This document shows, one piece after another, positions 16,524 through 25,197 of a DNA stretch of 64,000 nt. The stretch is from Planctomycetota bacterium (GTDB lineage Bacteria; Planctomycetota; Planctomycetia; Gemmatales; Gemmataceae): the NCBI GenBank assembly GCA_021413735.1, contig JAIOPV010000250.1:1-64000 (forward strand), given 5' to 3'. Each line of letters starts with the position of its first letter. Within the stretch, counting starts at the first letter, position 1. The notes beneath the pieces were generated by a model, which ran no database searches, was not told where the DNA came from, and worked only from the letters and a program-made list of their open reading frames with translations. Made by a program: the position numbers and the translations under genes.

Positions 16524-17165
16524 CTAAATCTCCGGTTCCAGGTCGTCCTTGCCCTTCATTCGCGCCATCTCCTCCTTGACGGGAAGCCCCTGCTTGATCC
16601 GCTCAACGGCTTCGAGTTCCGCCCGGTGTTCCTTCAGGGCGGCTTTCCATGCCTCCGGCGTCAACTCGGCGAAGTCGTCGAGGCCGTTGTCGTTCGCGGG
16701 CGGTTCAATGGTGGTCAGGTTGGTGTCCATTCCCCTGATCTCTTCAGCCATCGGCAATCGCTCCTCGTCCCAGATGGCGGCGACTTCGTCCAGGAAGGTG
16801 CGGAAGTCATCCACCTTTTGCATTTGCTCAGGCGTCTGGGCGATCGCCTCGAAGTCGGCGGCGTAGTCGTGCAGCGTCTCCTGCATGCCCTCGAACACCT
16901 CCACCATGCGCGTGTCGGTGGCATCCTGCGCCCTGGCGTAGCTGGTCGTCTCGCGGTCCATGTCGTGGAGCAGGTTCACGGAAGGTTGGAGGAACTCAAC
17001 CACGGCATCGACGGCGGACGGCCGCAACCCCATCTCGGCGAGCATCCGGGGCAGTCCGTCCTTGATCTGCGATTCGATGATCGCGCTCTTCGTCAGGAGC
17101 TTCAGCAAGAGTTGCTCGCCCGGCGCAGGGCCTTGGTTGTCGTTTTCTGCTTCTTCCCCTGTCAC
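16524..17165 (-). CDS. Hypothetical acidic, helical protein
   Basis: This 213-residue acidic protein has predicted long helices (for example QLLLKLLTKSAIIESQIKDGLPRMLAEMGL) and no membrane segment. A GTG start at 17165 follows AAAGGAGGTGATCC closely. It is the first gene of the pair with 16144-16521. I do not recognise a family; position suggests a transfer or maintenance accessory. Confidence 0.55.
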   Translation of the reverse strand: MTGEEAENDNQGPAPGEQLLLKLLTKSAIIESQIKDGLPRMLAEMGLRPSAVDAVVEFLQPSVNLLHDMDRETTSYARAQDATDTRMVEVFEGMQETLHDYAADFEAIAQTPEQMQKVDDFRTFLDEVAAIWDEERLPMAEEIRGMDTNLTTIEPPANDNGLDDFAELTPEAWKAALKEHRAELEAVERIKQGLPVKEEMARMKGKDDLEPEI

Positions 17166-17233
17166 GGATCACCTCCTTTCGGATCACAGGTGAAAGCTCC
17201 GCTCATCAAGCAACTTCGGGTCGGAGACCGGTG

Positions 17234-17428
17234 TCAGTTCTTGCTGGGTTCGATGCTCTTGAACTCGGCCGACTCGAAGTAGGCGAGGAGAGTAGTCTGT
17301 ATGATGATGGTCAGTTCGTTGTGGAGTTCGGTGCCGGAGTACAGGAGCAGGTCGTCCCGCAGCCGCTCGGCCATGTAGCACGCTGTTGCCGCGGCGACAT
17401 CCAGAGCGTGTTCCTCGATGTACTTCAT
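17234..17428 (-). CDS. Small hypothetical protein
   Basis: This 64-residue protein (MKYIEEHALDVAAATACYMA) has no recognised domain. Its start overlaps the stop of the upstream gene in an ATGA arrangement, so it is translationally coupled to the membrane protein at 17425-17715. Confidence 0.5.
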   Translation of the reverse strand: MKYIEEHALDVAAATACYMAERLRDDLLLYSGTELHNELTIIIQTTLLAYFESAEFKSIEPSKN

Positions 17429-17715
17429 GTCGCCCTCTTCGCTTCGTAGGACTCGATGGCGAGTTTAACGGCCTGGTAGATTCGCCCGAAGGCGTTCGGT
17501 GTGTTTGCCAGTTCGAGATCGAGGATCACGCCGGACGTCGCCTCGAACGCGGCGGCGTGCTGTTGGCGTTGCAGCATGATGAGGCGGCGCTTCTCGATGT
17601 CTTCGACGGCTTTCTGGCTGTTGAAAATACTTACGATAAGGGCGACGAACTGAAGGCCGCCAACCAGCAGGGCGACGATCAACGCGATGATCCCGGCCAG
17701 GTTTTCATTGGTCAT
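17425..17715 (-). CDS. Small membrane protein with coiled-coil-like stalk
   Basis: This 96-residue protein has one strong transmembrane helix (LAGIIALIVALLVGGLQFVALIVSIF) followed by a charged amphipathic region. It is coupled by ATGA overlap to the 64-residue gene. It may belong to the element's envelope or transfer set, but the function is unknown. Confidence 0.55.
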   Translation of the reverse strand: MTNENLAGIIALIVALLVGGLQFVALIVSIFNSQKAVEDIEKRRLIMLQRQQHAAAFEATSGVILDLELANTPNAFGRIYQAVKLAIESYEAKRAT

Positions 17716-17796
17716 GGGGACTCCAGGATGTGGTCGCTATCCCGCTCGGAAGGTAGGGTAGCTTTACGCATGGAGAAGAGATGCCGAGGCCTGATT

Positions 17797-17836
17797 GCCC
17801 CGGCGGCTTTCACTTCTTCTTGAAAGCCGCCGGGGC
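17797..17836 (-). terminator. Intergenic hairpin in the leftward cluster
   Basis: GCCCCGGCGGCTTTCA pairs perfectly with TGAAAGCCGCCGGGGC around an 8-base loop, 25 bases past the stop of the gene at 17861. There is no clear T-run, so it may attenuate or process the transcript. Similar hairpins lie near 18422 and 18784. Confidence 0.5.
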
Positions 17837-17860
17837 GAATCGGCGGCGGGTTATCGGCGT

Positions 17861-18079
17861 TCACTTGACGGGGCAAATTCGCTTGATGAGGGCCTTCGCC
17901 GCCGCGAGCACTTGTCGCTGGGCTTTCTGCTTGTCGTCGTTGACGGCGGCGAGCAGGTTCGCCATGGTGGGGTTCCTGTAGGCCCGTGCGATAGCAACCC
18001 ACTTGTCGGCGACCGCCTTGGGCAGGTGTTGGCCGTGCTCTTCCAGCCAGGCATTAATTCTTTGATTGAGATCGATCAC
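17861..18079 (-). CDS. Small hypothetical protein
   Basis: This 72-residue protein starts at a GTG with GGAG 7 bases upstream (18079) and runs VIDLNQRINAWLEEHGQHLPKAVADKWVAIARAYRN. The tracked ORF, starting at 18238, lacks a credible N-terminus. It overlaps the end of the gene at 18054-18407 and is probably coupled to it. No family is recognised. Confidence 0.45.
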   Translation of the reverse strand: MIDLNQRINAWLEEHGQHLPKAVADKWVAIARAYRNPTMANLLAAVNDDKQKAQRQVLAAAKALIKRICPVK

Positions 18080-18407
18080 AGGAATTCTCCGAATGGGGGG
18101 TCCGTTCAATCCAGACGAACACAGTGCGCGTCGGGTGTTGGCGGACGGTATCCTCAACAGCGTCGAGGACGATCTTGAACGTTGAAAACAGATGCGGGCG
18201 GGTTGCCAGCACCTCTTGGGCTTTGCTGAAGAAAACATCAGCGGTCATTGCGTCGGGGTTGGCCAGGCTGAACTTGAAGGCGTAAGACGCAGGAACCGCA
18301 TGCCAGTGAAAGTCGCCGATCTGCCTACGGGCCTCGGGTGCGGGCGTTTTGGTGCCCAAAACCGCTCTCGTGGCGGCGACGATTACAGGCAATAGCCAGG
18401 GAATCAT
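18054..18407 (-). CDS. Hypothetical secreted or membrane-linked protein
   Basis: This 117-residue protein has an N-terminal hydrophobic segment (MIPWLLPVIVAATRAVLG) preceded by TGGAG. The body has no recognised domain. It sits in the leftward cluster of small genes below the coupling protein. Confidence 0.5.
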   Translation of the reverse strand: MIPWLLPVIVAATRAVLGTKTPAPEARRQIGDFHWHAVPASYAFKFSLANPDAMTADVFFSKAQEVLATRPHLFSTFKIVLDAVEDTVRQHPTRTVFVWIERTPHSENSCDRSQSKN

Positions 18408-18455
18408 GCTGATCTCCAGGTAAGGGGGCCGAAGCCCCCTCGGGTTTGCAGGTGA

Positions 18456-18755
18456 TCAAGGCGAGAACTCGCAGCAGTACACGATCTGGCCGGGATACCG
18501 CTGGTTCCCGTCGCGGATGTACCCCAACAGCGCCGCCACCATCTCGGTGTAGTTGAGGGGCGAATCAACCATTTCCTGATAAACCTCGGTGGCGGGCTTG
18601 GCGTCTGGGTGTGACCGGAGGAACTTCTCGATGCCGTCCGGCGAGACGGCGTAGACCGTGTAGCTGAAACCACACTGGGGACCGTTACACTTCGTGTAAG
18701 GGCCAACCCGGCGTTCGCCGTCTTCCGTCAGGAGCGATAGTGGTTGCGACACCAT
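18456..18755 (-). CDS. Hypothetical protein with Cys pair
   Basis: This 99-residue soluble protein contains CNGPQC and a later CC pair, a possible metal site. It is followed by a GGGGCC/GGCCCC hairpin near 18422. No family is recognised; it belongs to the leftward cluster that starts at the ParB-like and coupling genes. Confidence 0.5.
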   Translation of the reverse strand: MVSQPLSLLTEDGERRVGPYTKCNGPQCGFSYTVYAVSPDGIEKFLRSHPDAKPATEVYQEMVDSPLNYTEMVAALLGYIRDGNQRYPGQIVYCCEFSP

Positions 18756-18824
18756 GGAATTGGTCCGTTTGGGTTGAGGACGCGGGCGGGAACCTCCCGC
18801 CCGGTTTGAGGCTACGGTCTCGGG

Positions 18825-19076
18825 TTAGCCCATCTCGGGTCCGTCCTTCTCCTGCTGCGGAGCTTCCTGCTTCGCCTCGTACACCTCCCTTTGCGTCAGA
18901 TTCATCGGGGTGCCCGTCTCCGGAGCGTGCTCCGGCTGCGAGAAGACCACCTCGTTCATGGTCTGCCGGACGTCCTTGATTCCCTCACGCGCCATGGCGG
19001 TGACCTCCGGCGGCACCATGTCCAGCGCCTTGTTGATGCCGCCCTTGACCGTCGCTGCGATCTCGCTCAGACTCAT
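18825..19076 (-). CDS. Small hypothetical protein coupled to membrane protein
   Basis: This 83-residue protein (MSLSEIAATVKGGINKALDMV) starts inside the end of the upstream membrane protein gene (ATGA-type overlap at 19073-19076) and ends in a Gln/Glu-rich acidic tail. It has no recognised domain. Confidence 0.5.
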   Translation of the reverse strand: MSLSEIAATVKGGINKALDMVPPEVTAMAREGIKDVRQTMNEVVFSQPEHAPETGTPMNLTQREVYEAKQEAPQQEKDGPEMG

Positions 19077-19768
19077 GGCATGTCCCTCGTGTTGAGTTGT
19101 TGTTCAAGCATCGCGTCCCGCATCCTGCGTCGCCGCGACTTCGCGGCCTCTTCCTGAAGTGCTGCCGTAAAGCTCAGCCCGATCGCGCCAACGATGGCGT
19201 ACATCCCGAGCCCGAAACTCACCGTCATTAGCGCCCCACCCGCCAGGATGCAGAGGGCCGGCTCATAGGTTGACTTCACCCTCCTCTCATCGCCCTTCAG
19301 CCACGGCTCCCCGCTGTACTGCGAGTGCGTCTCGTACCCGCGCCATCGGAGTTGAATCCCTTTGACCCGGTGGACGAGGAGCATGACTACCGTCGCCGCC
19401 ACCGCGACCAGCATGGCCTGCACGGAGTAAGCCCCTGGCTTCGCGGGCGTCGCCAGAACCGGGCGCGGCGGGGTTCCAGGGCTTGGCAACCAAGGCGTCT
19501 GGAACGCGGGGGGTGCCGTCCAGTTGTCCGGGCGGACTTGTTGGGCCAACCTCGCCGGAGGCGGCAGTGGCTCGATCAGCGGCGGCACCACGAACAGGGC
19601 GAAAACTCCGAACACCATGTGCAACCCGCAGTACTTTTCGCCCCATGTCCCCGGCTTTCTCAGGAACGGCTCCAGCCACGCCCCCGCGATGGCGGCCAGC
19701 CAGGAGAGTAGCCCGACGAACTGGCGGGTATCCTGAAGGAACCCGCCCTGGTTCTCCTCCTTTCGCAT
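19073..19768 (-). CDS. Multi-span membrane protein next to coupling protein
   Basis: This 231-residue protein has about four hydrophobic helices (LLSWLAAIAGAWLEPFL, GLHMVFGVFALFVVPPLI, VQAMLVAVAATVVMLLV, ILAGGALMTVSFGLGMYAIVGAIGL). AGGAGG precedes its ATG, and it starts within 2 bases of the coupling protein stop, so it is in the same operon. It may anchor or modulate the coupling protein, as small membrane partners of VirD4 do, but no family match is recognised. Confidence 0.6.
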   Translation of the reverse strand: MRKEENQGGFLQDTRQFVGLLSWLAAIAGAWLEPFLRKPGTWGEKYCGLHMVFGVFALFVVPPLIEPLPPPARLAQQVRPDNWTAPPAFQTPWLPSPGTPPRPVLATPAKPGAYSVQAMLVAVAATVVMLLVHRVKGIQLRWRGYETHSQYSGEPWLKGDERRVKSTYEPALCILAGGALMTVSFGLGMYAIVGAIGLSFTAALQEEAAKSRRRRMRDAMLEQQLNTRDMP

Positions 19769-19769
19769 A

Positions 19770-21284
19770 TCACCTCCTCTGGTGGAAGAATCCGCGTGTC
19801 CACGCCTTGCCGTTGGCGAATCGCCGACCGCCCATGGACACGATGGCAGTCACGACCATGTCGTTCTGTGGGCCTCCCTTCCGCTGGCGGGTGAACTCAG
19901 AAGCCTCCACTTCGACCCGCCAGTGCTGGCTCGCGCTCACGCTCCCCTGCGGCTCCTCCAGGCCGAGCAAGTCACCCACCAGGTCGTAGGTGTTTCCCTG
20001 TGGGTTGCTCGTGCTCAGCAGGAGTTGCTTCGACTCACCCAGAAGCTGCGAGAAAAAAGCATTCGTTGTCTTACATCCGTTAGCGCATATGATCTTCGTT
20101 TGAAGATTGGCGATCCACGCCTCCGCCTCCTGTTGCGCTTTTGCTCCCCCACCGAGGGCTGAAACGAGTAACGGGATGTTTTGGATCACGTTCACCTGGA
20201 TCAGCCCCGCCGAGCGGCATACCGCCTGGATTTTTGAGTCGTTACCGGGGAGTGCGGTCAGGTGAGCTTCGTCGCTGATGATCGCGACCGGCTTGCCCCG
20301 CCCGCGCCGCAGGGCCGAACGCTGCATCGACATCTTCCAGACGGCCTGGATCATCCTCGCCGGCTCCCCGTACACCAGGGTCGGGCAGTCGATGCACACC
20401 GCCTCGCCGTTCAGCACGGCCTCGGGGGTGAGCGAAATCTCTCCTTCCTTGGCGGGCCAGACCAGGTGGGCGAGCGGCCCGGTCATGAACTTCGAGAGAA
20501 TGCCGAGCGTAATCGTGTGAATTACGCTCTTTGTTTTGTCAGATAGTTCGGGCCATTCCGATGTGAAATAGTCCTCGAGAATATCTCGCTCCACATCGTC
20601 ACGCCGCATCACTTCGTTCAGCCTCACAAGCGTCTGGGCACAAAACCCCGAAAGCCATTTCGGGCTCTTGAGTGCCGATTCTTGCTGCGGGCAACTGGTA
20701 ACGAACCGGTACAGATCCGGCACCCCGGCCCGGCCCCAGGCCCTCCACAGCGCGGAGACCGACAGTTCCAGGTGGCGGGCCGAGGCATCGTCCCAGAACT
20801 TGTTGTCCCCTCCGCCCTCTCCCCGCGTCTGCATGCCCACGAGTTCCCGCATCAGCGAAACGGCATCGGCCACCGAGCCGCCCGGCCCCGAGAGGGCGTA
20901 GTTCAAGAAATCGAACCGGTATGGTGACCCCAACCCGAAGCGAACGAGCTTCCTGCTACACCGCTCCGCCGCCCTGCGGTAGAAATCGATATCGTCAGAC
21001 TTGGCCGTGCATTGGAGTATCCCGGCATCTTCGCGCAGCAGCAGGTCGTTGATCGCCTGTAGCGGCCCACTGGTCTTACCCGACCCGGTGCTTCCCGTGA
21101 TTAAAACACCCTCCGTAAGCTCCGAGATAGAGATCGCGTCGCGGTCGTTGATCCAGAGCATTGGCGCGGGTGGCCGCGCCTTTGGTCTCTTCGCCGCGAA
21201 CAGTTTCTTGCAGAGGCACGCGACAGCCCCGACGCCCAGGCCGACAGCACCAGCATGAAAGGGATTGGTGGGATCGATGATCAT
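19770..21284 (-). CDS. VirD4/TraG-type conjugative coupling ATPase
   Basis: This 504-residue protein should pump the relaxase-DNA complex toward a secretion channel. An N-terminal hydrophobic stretch (GAVGLGVGAVACLC) precedes the nucleotide-binding domain. Walker A is GSTGSGKTS near residue 65, Walker B is VAIISDEAHLT near 330, and a following QNIPLLVSAL block fits the TraD/TraG C-terminal region. The MobF relaxase gene lies far away at 55-58 kb, so the transfer genes are split. Confidence 0.85.
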   Translation of the reverse strand: MIIDPTNPFHAGAVGLGVGAVACLCKKLFAAKRPKARPPAPMLWINDRDAISISELTEGVLITGSTGSGKTSGPLQAINDLLLREDAGILQCTAKSDDIDFYRRAAERCSRKLVRFGLGSPYRFDFLNYALSGPGGSVADAVSLMRELVGMQTRGEGGGDNKFWDDASARHLELSVSALWRAWGRAGVPDLYRFVTSCPQQESALKSPKWLSGFCAQTLVRLNEVMRRDDVERDILEDYFTSEWPELSDKTKSVIHTITLGILSKFMTGPLAHLVWPAKEGEISLTPEAVLNGEAVCIDCPTLVYGEPARMIQAVWKMSMQRSALRRGRGKPVAIISDEAHLTALPGNDSKIQAVCRSAGLIQVNVIQNIPLLVSALGGGAKAQQEAEAWIANLQTKIICANGCKTTNAFFSQLLGESKQLLLSTSNPQGNTYDLVGDLLGLEEPQGSVSASQHWRVEVEASEFTRQRKGGPQNDMVVTAIVSMGGRRFANGKAWTRGFFHQRR

Positions 21285-21292
21285 GCCACCGT

Positions 21293-21376
21293 CATTCCGC
21301 CGTCGTGCGGCTTGTTGAGGATGAGCGCCACCAGGGCGATGACCGCCCCGATGACGTCGATGCGGATGCAGTCCAT
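21293..21376 (-). CDS. Possible 27-residue membrane peptide
   Basis: A short frame reads MDCIRIDVIGAVIALVALIL then NKPHDAE and stop, with one hydrophobic helix, between the ParB-like gene and the coupling protein. It has only a weak GGGAAA upstream. Too short for the ORF track; it may be chance. Confidence 0.3.
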
Positions 21377-21435
21377 GCGCGATTTCCCAGAGGCACGCGT
21401 TCGTGCCTGACCGAGGTTGGGGGTAAGAGAAGGAA

Positions 21436-22245
21436 TCAGCTCAGCGGTGGGTGCTTGAGCATCTGCGGCAGGGTCGCCATCGGCAGGCCGTGCTTTTCCA
21501 ACTTGGCGAGACCGGCATCGATCAAAACGAGGGCGGCGCGGGCCTTGGCAACCGTGTCGGCGGTGAACTGGGCGACCAGGCCGGGGACAGTGCCCTTCAC
21601 CGGCTTGGGCTTCTTCGGCTTGCAGCCCTTCATCTCATTGAGCTTCTCGTTAACGAGATCGACCAGCGTCTCGACCTTCGCGCCCTTGTGCTGCTCATAG
21701 AACGCCACCTGCATGTCCTGCGGAAGTCGGCTGGTTGCCCAGGCAGCCTTCGGCGCAAGTTTCAGCCCACGTAGGGTGGGATGGAGATTCTTGTTCGTCG
21801 TCAAGTCGCGGGAGACGGTGCCCTCGGAGACGTTGAACAGGGCCGCGACTTCCTTGCTCCGAAGGTTCCCGACCTCCTTAGCGCGGAAGAACGCAGTCGC
21901 CCTTTCCAGACCGCTCAACTCGCGGTGGTCGTTGTTCTCCTTGAACTGAATGGCCAGGATATCGAGCGGTTCGGGGCGTTGCGCCAGGACGTTCGCGAGG
22001 ATGTCGGTCATCCCCGCCCGCCGCCGGGCGAGCAAGCGGTGTTGTCCGAGGAGAGTCTCGTAGCGGTCGCCATCGATGGGAAAGATCGTGATCGGCGGAA
22101 TCGGATCGTTGCGCTCGTACCCCGCCGCGATCCGATCAACCAACTCCAAATCAACCTCATTGATGGGGTTCGAGGGTGGGTCGATCAGCGAGAGTGGGAT
22201 CACCTTCGGCAGAACGGCGGTCAGGGTGGGAGGCATGCCGGACAT
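21436..22245 (-). CDS. ParB-like nuclease-domain protein
   Basis: This 269-residue protein has the ParB/Sulfiredoxin N-terminal fold: IPLSLIDPPSNPIN, then ETLLGQHRLLARRRAG, which is the GxHR box, followed by a helix-turn-helix KEVAALFNVSEGTVSRDLT. It may act in segregation or as a transcription regulator of the element; no ParA is visible. AGGAG precedes the ATG at 22245. The tracked ORF adds an unsupported N-terminus. Confidence 0.8.
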   Translation of the reverse strand: MSGMPPTLTAVLPKVIPLSLIDPPSNPINEVDLELVDRIAAGYERNDPIPPITIFPIDGDRYETLLGQHRLLARRRAGMTDILANVLAQRPEPLDILAIQFKENNDHRELSGLERATAFFRAKEVGNLRSKEVAALFNVSEGTVSRDLTTNKNLHPTLRGLKLAPKAAWATSRLPQDMQVAFYEQHKGAKVETLVDLVNEKLNEMKGCKPKKPKPVKGTVPGLVAQFTADTVAKARAALVLIDAGLAKLEKHGLPMATLPQMLKHPPLS

Positions 22246-22336
22246 AGTTGGTTCTCCTGTAGGGGGCATCCAGGTAGCCGTCGTCTCGTCACGGGTAAAA
22301 TCGGCCGCCGTCGGTTTCCCTGCGCGCTTTCCCGAA

Positions 22337-22843
22337 CTACTCGTCGAGATCGCTGAACAAGCGGCGGAGGAAGATGGTGGCCTCGCGCCACAACTTCCGG
22401 GCTTCGTTAAGAGAGACACCAACTTCCGCTGCTGCATCTACGAAGTTGAGCCCGTCGAAGAAGTGGGCATGGAAAACCCTCCGGGCGTCGTCGGCCAAGA
22501 ACGCCAGCGCGTCGTCGAGATCCAGCCAGAACTCGACGGACGGGGCGACAAGGCTAGCGGCGATGGATTCAGTCATCAACTCAGCCTTCGACTTCATCGC
22601 CTTCTTGATCCAATCTGCGCGGCGGCGTTGGGCGATCCGCACGGCCAAGCCCCGCATGTCATCGGGAATCTGGCTCGCCATCATGCGACGGTGCGTCTGC
22701 TCCAGAACCTGCTGGGTGAGGTCGATGAGCGCCTCGCCGATAAGTTGGCCGCCCCGCATCAAGACCGGGCGGACGAGGCTTGCGAGCGCTGCCCAAGCCT
22801 TTCCACATTGCGGGTTTGAGCAGGTGGCGTGTTGCGTACACAT
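22337..22843 (-). CDS. Sigma-70-like (region 4) regulatory protein
   Basis: This 168-residue protein has a Cys pair at the N-terminus (CSNPQC), a helical middle and a C-terminal FDGLNFVDAAAEVGVSLNEARKLWREATIFLRRLF, a region-4-like helix-turn-helix as in ECF sigma factors. It may direct transcription of element genes. It lies upstream of the ParB-like gene in the same direction and diverges from the XRE gene. Confidence 0.6.
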   Translation of the reverse strand: MCTQHATCSNPQCGKAWAALASLVRPVLMRGGQLIGEALIDLTQQVLEQTHRRMMASQIPDDMRGLAVRIAQRRRADWIKKAMKSKAELMTESIAASLVAPSVEFWLDLDDALAFLADDARRVFHAHFFDGLNFVDAAAEVGVSLNEARKLWREATIFLRRLFSDLDE

Positions 22844-22926
22844 GCGAGTCTCCAGGCAAAAGGAGGACGGCGGCCGCTGGCATGTGCCAGTGGTCTGGTA
22901 GGGGAACGCGGGGTGAGATGGCGAGA

Positions 22927-22952
22927 GTCAGTGGCGGTTTGCTGTCACTGAC
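22927..22952. promoter_or_regulatory. Inverted repeat in divergent control region
   Basis: GTCAGTG and CACTGAC are separated by 12 bases in the 360-base gap between the leftward sigma-like gene and the rightward XRE gene. It is a candidate operator for the XRE protein, from position and symmetry only. Confidence 0.4.
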
Positions 22953-23202
22953 GGGGACGTTATGGACGGGGTAGATTGGGAAGCGGTATCGGGGTACACT
23001 CTCCCAAAGCAACACTCACGGGTCGCGAACGCGAGTTCTTCTCGAAGGATGAACCGGGGCCTCCAGGGGATTCGTCGCCCCACGAGGGGCAACTCAGGTA
23101 AACGTACTTTCCCCGACGGAGGGATAATCCGGAAGCCCACGAACCGGACTTGTTTAGGTCACTTTTTGGTTGCACCGACACGAAGCAGACAGAAAGCGGA
23201 CA

Positions 23203-24261
23203 ATGGCGAAGCGACGTGAGGGAGCAAGACGATCATCCACCATCACGGTGAACGGCGAGGTTCTCGCGCAATTTCGTAAGATTGCTGGATTTAACTCGCA
23301 AACAGACTTGGCGATTGCAGCAGACATATCGGAAAAGACGGTTCAGCGGGCGGAGAATGGAGAGGGTATCAGACCAGCCGCTGTGGCAGCAATCTCGCTG
23401 GCTATCAAAGTGCCGATCCAGGAACTCGTTCAGCCACCACTTACACCCATCACGCCACCGCCAGCCTCTCCGACAGCAAACAGACAGATTGTCACGATCA
23501 GGATGGATTTTCCTGAGGGGGCGATATCCGTTGAATTTCCAGTCGATGCTTGGGGCCAACATGGGTTTCACTGCCTTCGATTGCTCTGTGGACTCCGGCA
23601 TGGGATCGAAGATCCTCAGGCTCAACTAGGCAGCCTAACCCTTAGCGGGAGATTAAGGAAATCGGACACTATACGGATCGCTCGCGCTGTGATTCGGGGC
23701 CAGCTCGGCTGCCTTTCAATTCAGTCGATCACAATCGGGGGAGTCGGGAGGATCTACTGCTTGCCGCCCTCTCATGGCAGGCGAAGACCGATGGCTTTTC
23801 CATCATCAATTCTCTCGGATACATTCCCGACGAAAACGTCAAATCCATCTGCGGACGGGAGATTCAGCATCACTGACGCTGGCTTTGCCTTGCATTCCCT
23901 TGGGCTCAGAAAAGTGGACGCGCCAATTGCACAGACAGAGTTCGCGGCGCTGCTTGAACGCACTGTCATCGAGTCTGTCGCTACTGAATCAATCACTTCT
24001 GTTGTAGATCGGGCGGCTATCCGCTCTCGCATGATGAGTTTGGTAATCCGGATTAACGATATGTGCCTCAAAGAGAGATGGGCGATCGTTTCACCAACAA
24101 CTGGCTTGGCTTCGCGTTTGACGACAATTTCGATCGATGCAGAAGAAGTATTCGCTCTTGAGGCCATCGACACGAACGCGACAAGCGACTATACGGTTGA
24201 CATTATTGCAATGCTTCCATTTCGGCTGATTGCGTTACCCAGGAATGCGTCACCAAGCTGA
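23203..24261 (+). CDS. XRE-family helix-turn-helix protein
   Basis: This 352-residue protein has an N-terminal helix-turn-helix (AQFRKIAGFNSQTDLAIAADISEKTVQRAENG, residues about 20-60). A long C-terminal region of unknown fold contains repeated ITDAGFALHSLGLRK-like strands. Base composition is visibly lower in GC than its neighbours, suggesting a separate origin. It is likely the element's regulator, facing away from the sigma-like, ParB and coupling genes. ATG at 23203 is preferred over 23170. Confidence 0.7.
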   Translation: MAKRREGARRSSTITVNGEVLAQFRKIAGFNSQTDLAIAADISEKTVQRAENGEGIRPAAVAAISLAIKVPIQELVQPPLTPITPPPASPTANRQIVTIRMDFPEGAISVEFPVDAWGQHGFHCLRLLCGLRHGIEDPQAQLGSLTLSGRLRKSDTIRIARAVIRGQLGCLSIQSITIGGVGRIYCLPPSHGRRRPMAFPSSILSDTFPTKTSNPSADGRFSITDAGFALHSLGLRKVDAPIAQTEFAALLERTVIESVATESITSVVDRAAIRSRMMSLVIRINDMCLKERWAIVSPTTGLASRLTTISIDAEEVFALEAIDTNATSDYTVDIIAMLPFRLIALPRNASPS

Positions 24262-24373
24262 GTCGCTTATGAGTCGGTGCAATTCCAGAGGCCGCTTGCC
24301 TTGATTACGGGAGGCCAAGCGGTTCGTATTTTTCTTCTTCCCGGATCCGACGAAGTGTGCTACCCAGAAAGGC

Positions 24374-24409
24374 GAAACCCCCGAGAGCGGCAAGCTCAAC
24401 AGGGGTTTC
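24374..24409 (+). terminator. Terminator-like hairpin after XRE gene
   Basis: GAAACCCC pairs with GGGGTTTC around a 20-base loop, followed by TGAGTAACTTT. It lies 113 bases after the XRE stop. Confidence 0.55.
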
Positions 24410-24847
24410 TGAGTAACTTTGATGTTCGCCCATCCAGTTACCTGAGCCCCACACTTAGCACTTTTCCAGGGCCTCGGTCAACCAGATTCCCAGCATCACG
24501 GTCACTGCGTTGCAGCCTTCTCAGGCCAAGGACGCGGTTGCGGGTTCCCGAGCGCAAAACCCGAGACGGCTCGTGGTGGTCTTTACCTCGCAAGAGGGTT
24601 TCCGCCACCCCCGCACGGGTACGCACTCGGAGGGGATATACAGGGACAGACGAACGGTGAAGTAAGTGCCAGCAATGGCGGCCGGGGGGCAGGTGGCTCT
24701 GCCTTGGACAAGTCGTCCAGAACAAAAGCCCCTGGTAAACACGAGCGGCAGACTGCGTGACCTGAATGCCGGAGCGGTTCCCCGAGGGTGACCGGGGTCT
24801 TCCGGAAATTTAACGACGCGCAGAATTCAACAACGCAAGGAGGCGCC
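24410..24847 (+). other. Long non-coding leader or intergenic RNA region
   Basis: About 440 bases lack a credible ORF. Several small stem candidates occur, such as GGTTGCGGGTTCCCGAGCGC near 24540 and CCCCG...CGGGG at about 24782-24800, close to the ribosome site of the next gene. It may be a long 5' leader or encode a structured RNA. I cannot name a family. Confidence 0.35.
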
Positions 24848-25072
24848 ATGAACCATCTCACGGGAAAAACACGGGTCCGCATTGGCTGGCGCGGCAGGCT
24901 CATCCTGCAGGTGCAGGAGACCTACCAGTATTCGACCGGCGGTGATTCGCTCCTCCGTCCGCACACCGGCTACCGCTGGCGAGACGCGAAGGTAACCGAC
25001 TTGCCCGTGTTCCGCGAGAACGGCGGCATGGTCCGGGAGTTGGAGAACGTGGAGCCCTTCGAGGGGCGGTGA
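24848..25072 (+). CDS. Small hypothetical protein
   Basis: This 74-residue protein (MNHLTGKTRVRIGWRGRLILQ) has AAGGAGG 5 bases before the ATG; the tracked start at 24788 is rejected. It is basic in the first half and acidic at the end. No family is recognised. Confidence 0.6.
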   Translation: MNHLTGKTRVRIGWRGRLILQVQETYQYSTGGDSLLRPHTGYRWRDAKVTDLPVFRENGGMVRELENVEPFEGR

Positions 25073-25144
25073 CGCATCGCCCGCCACTTCCTGATTGCCA
25101 ATTCCTTCTCCTCGCGCTACTGGTTTCGAGCCCTCGCTGGTTCC

Positions 25145-25178
25145 GTTCAGGTCCGGCGGGGGCACCGAAAACCTGAAC
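25145..25178 (+). promoter_or_regulatory. Hairpin immediately before ribosome site
   Basis: GTTCAGGT pairs with ACCTGAAC, with an inner CGG/CCG, and AAAGGA with ATG follows within 20 bases. This is one of several element genes with a hairpin placed just upstream of the Shine-Dalgarno sequence. Confidence 0.55.
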
Positions 25179-25197
25179 AGCGAAAGGAATCGCACCC

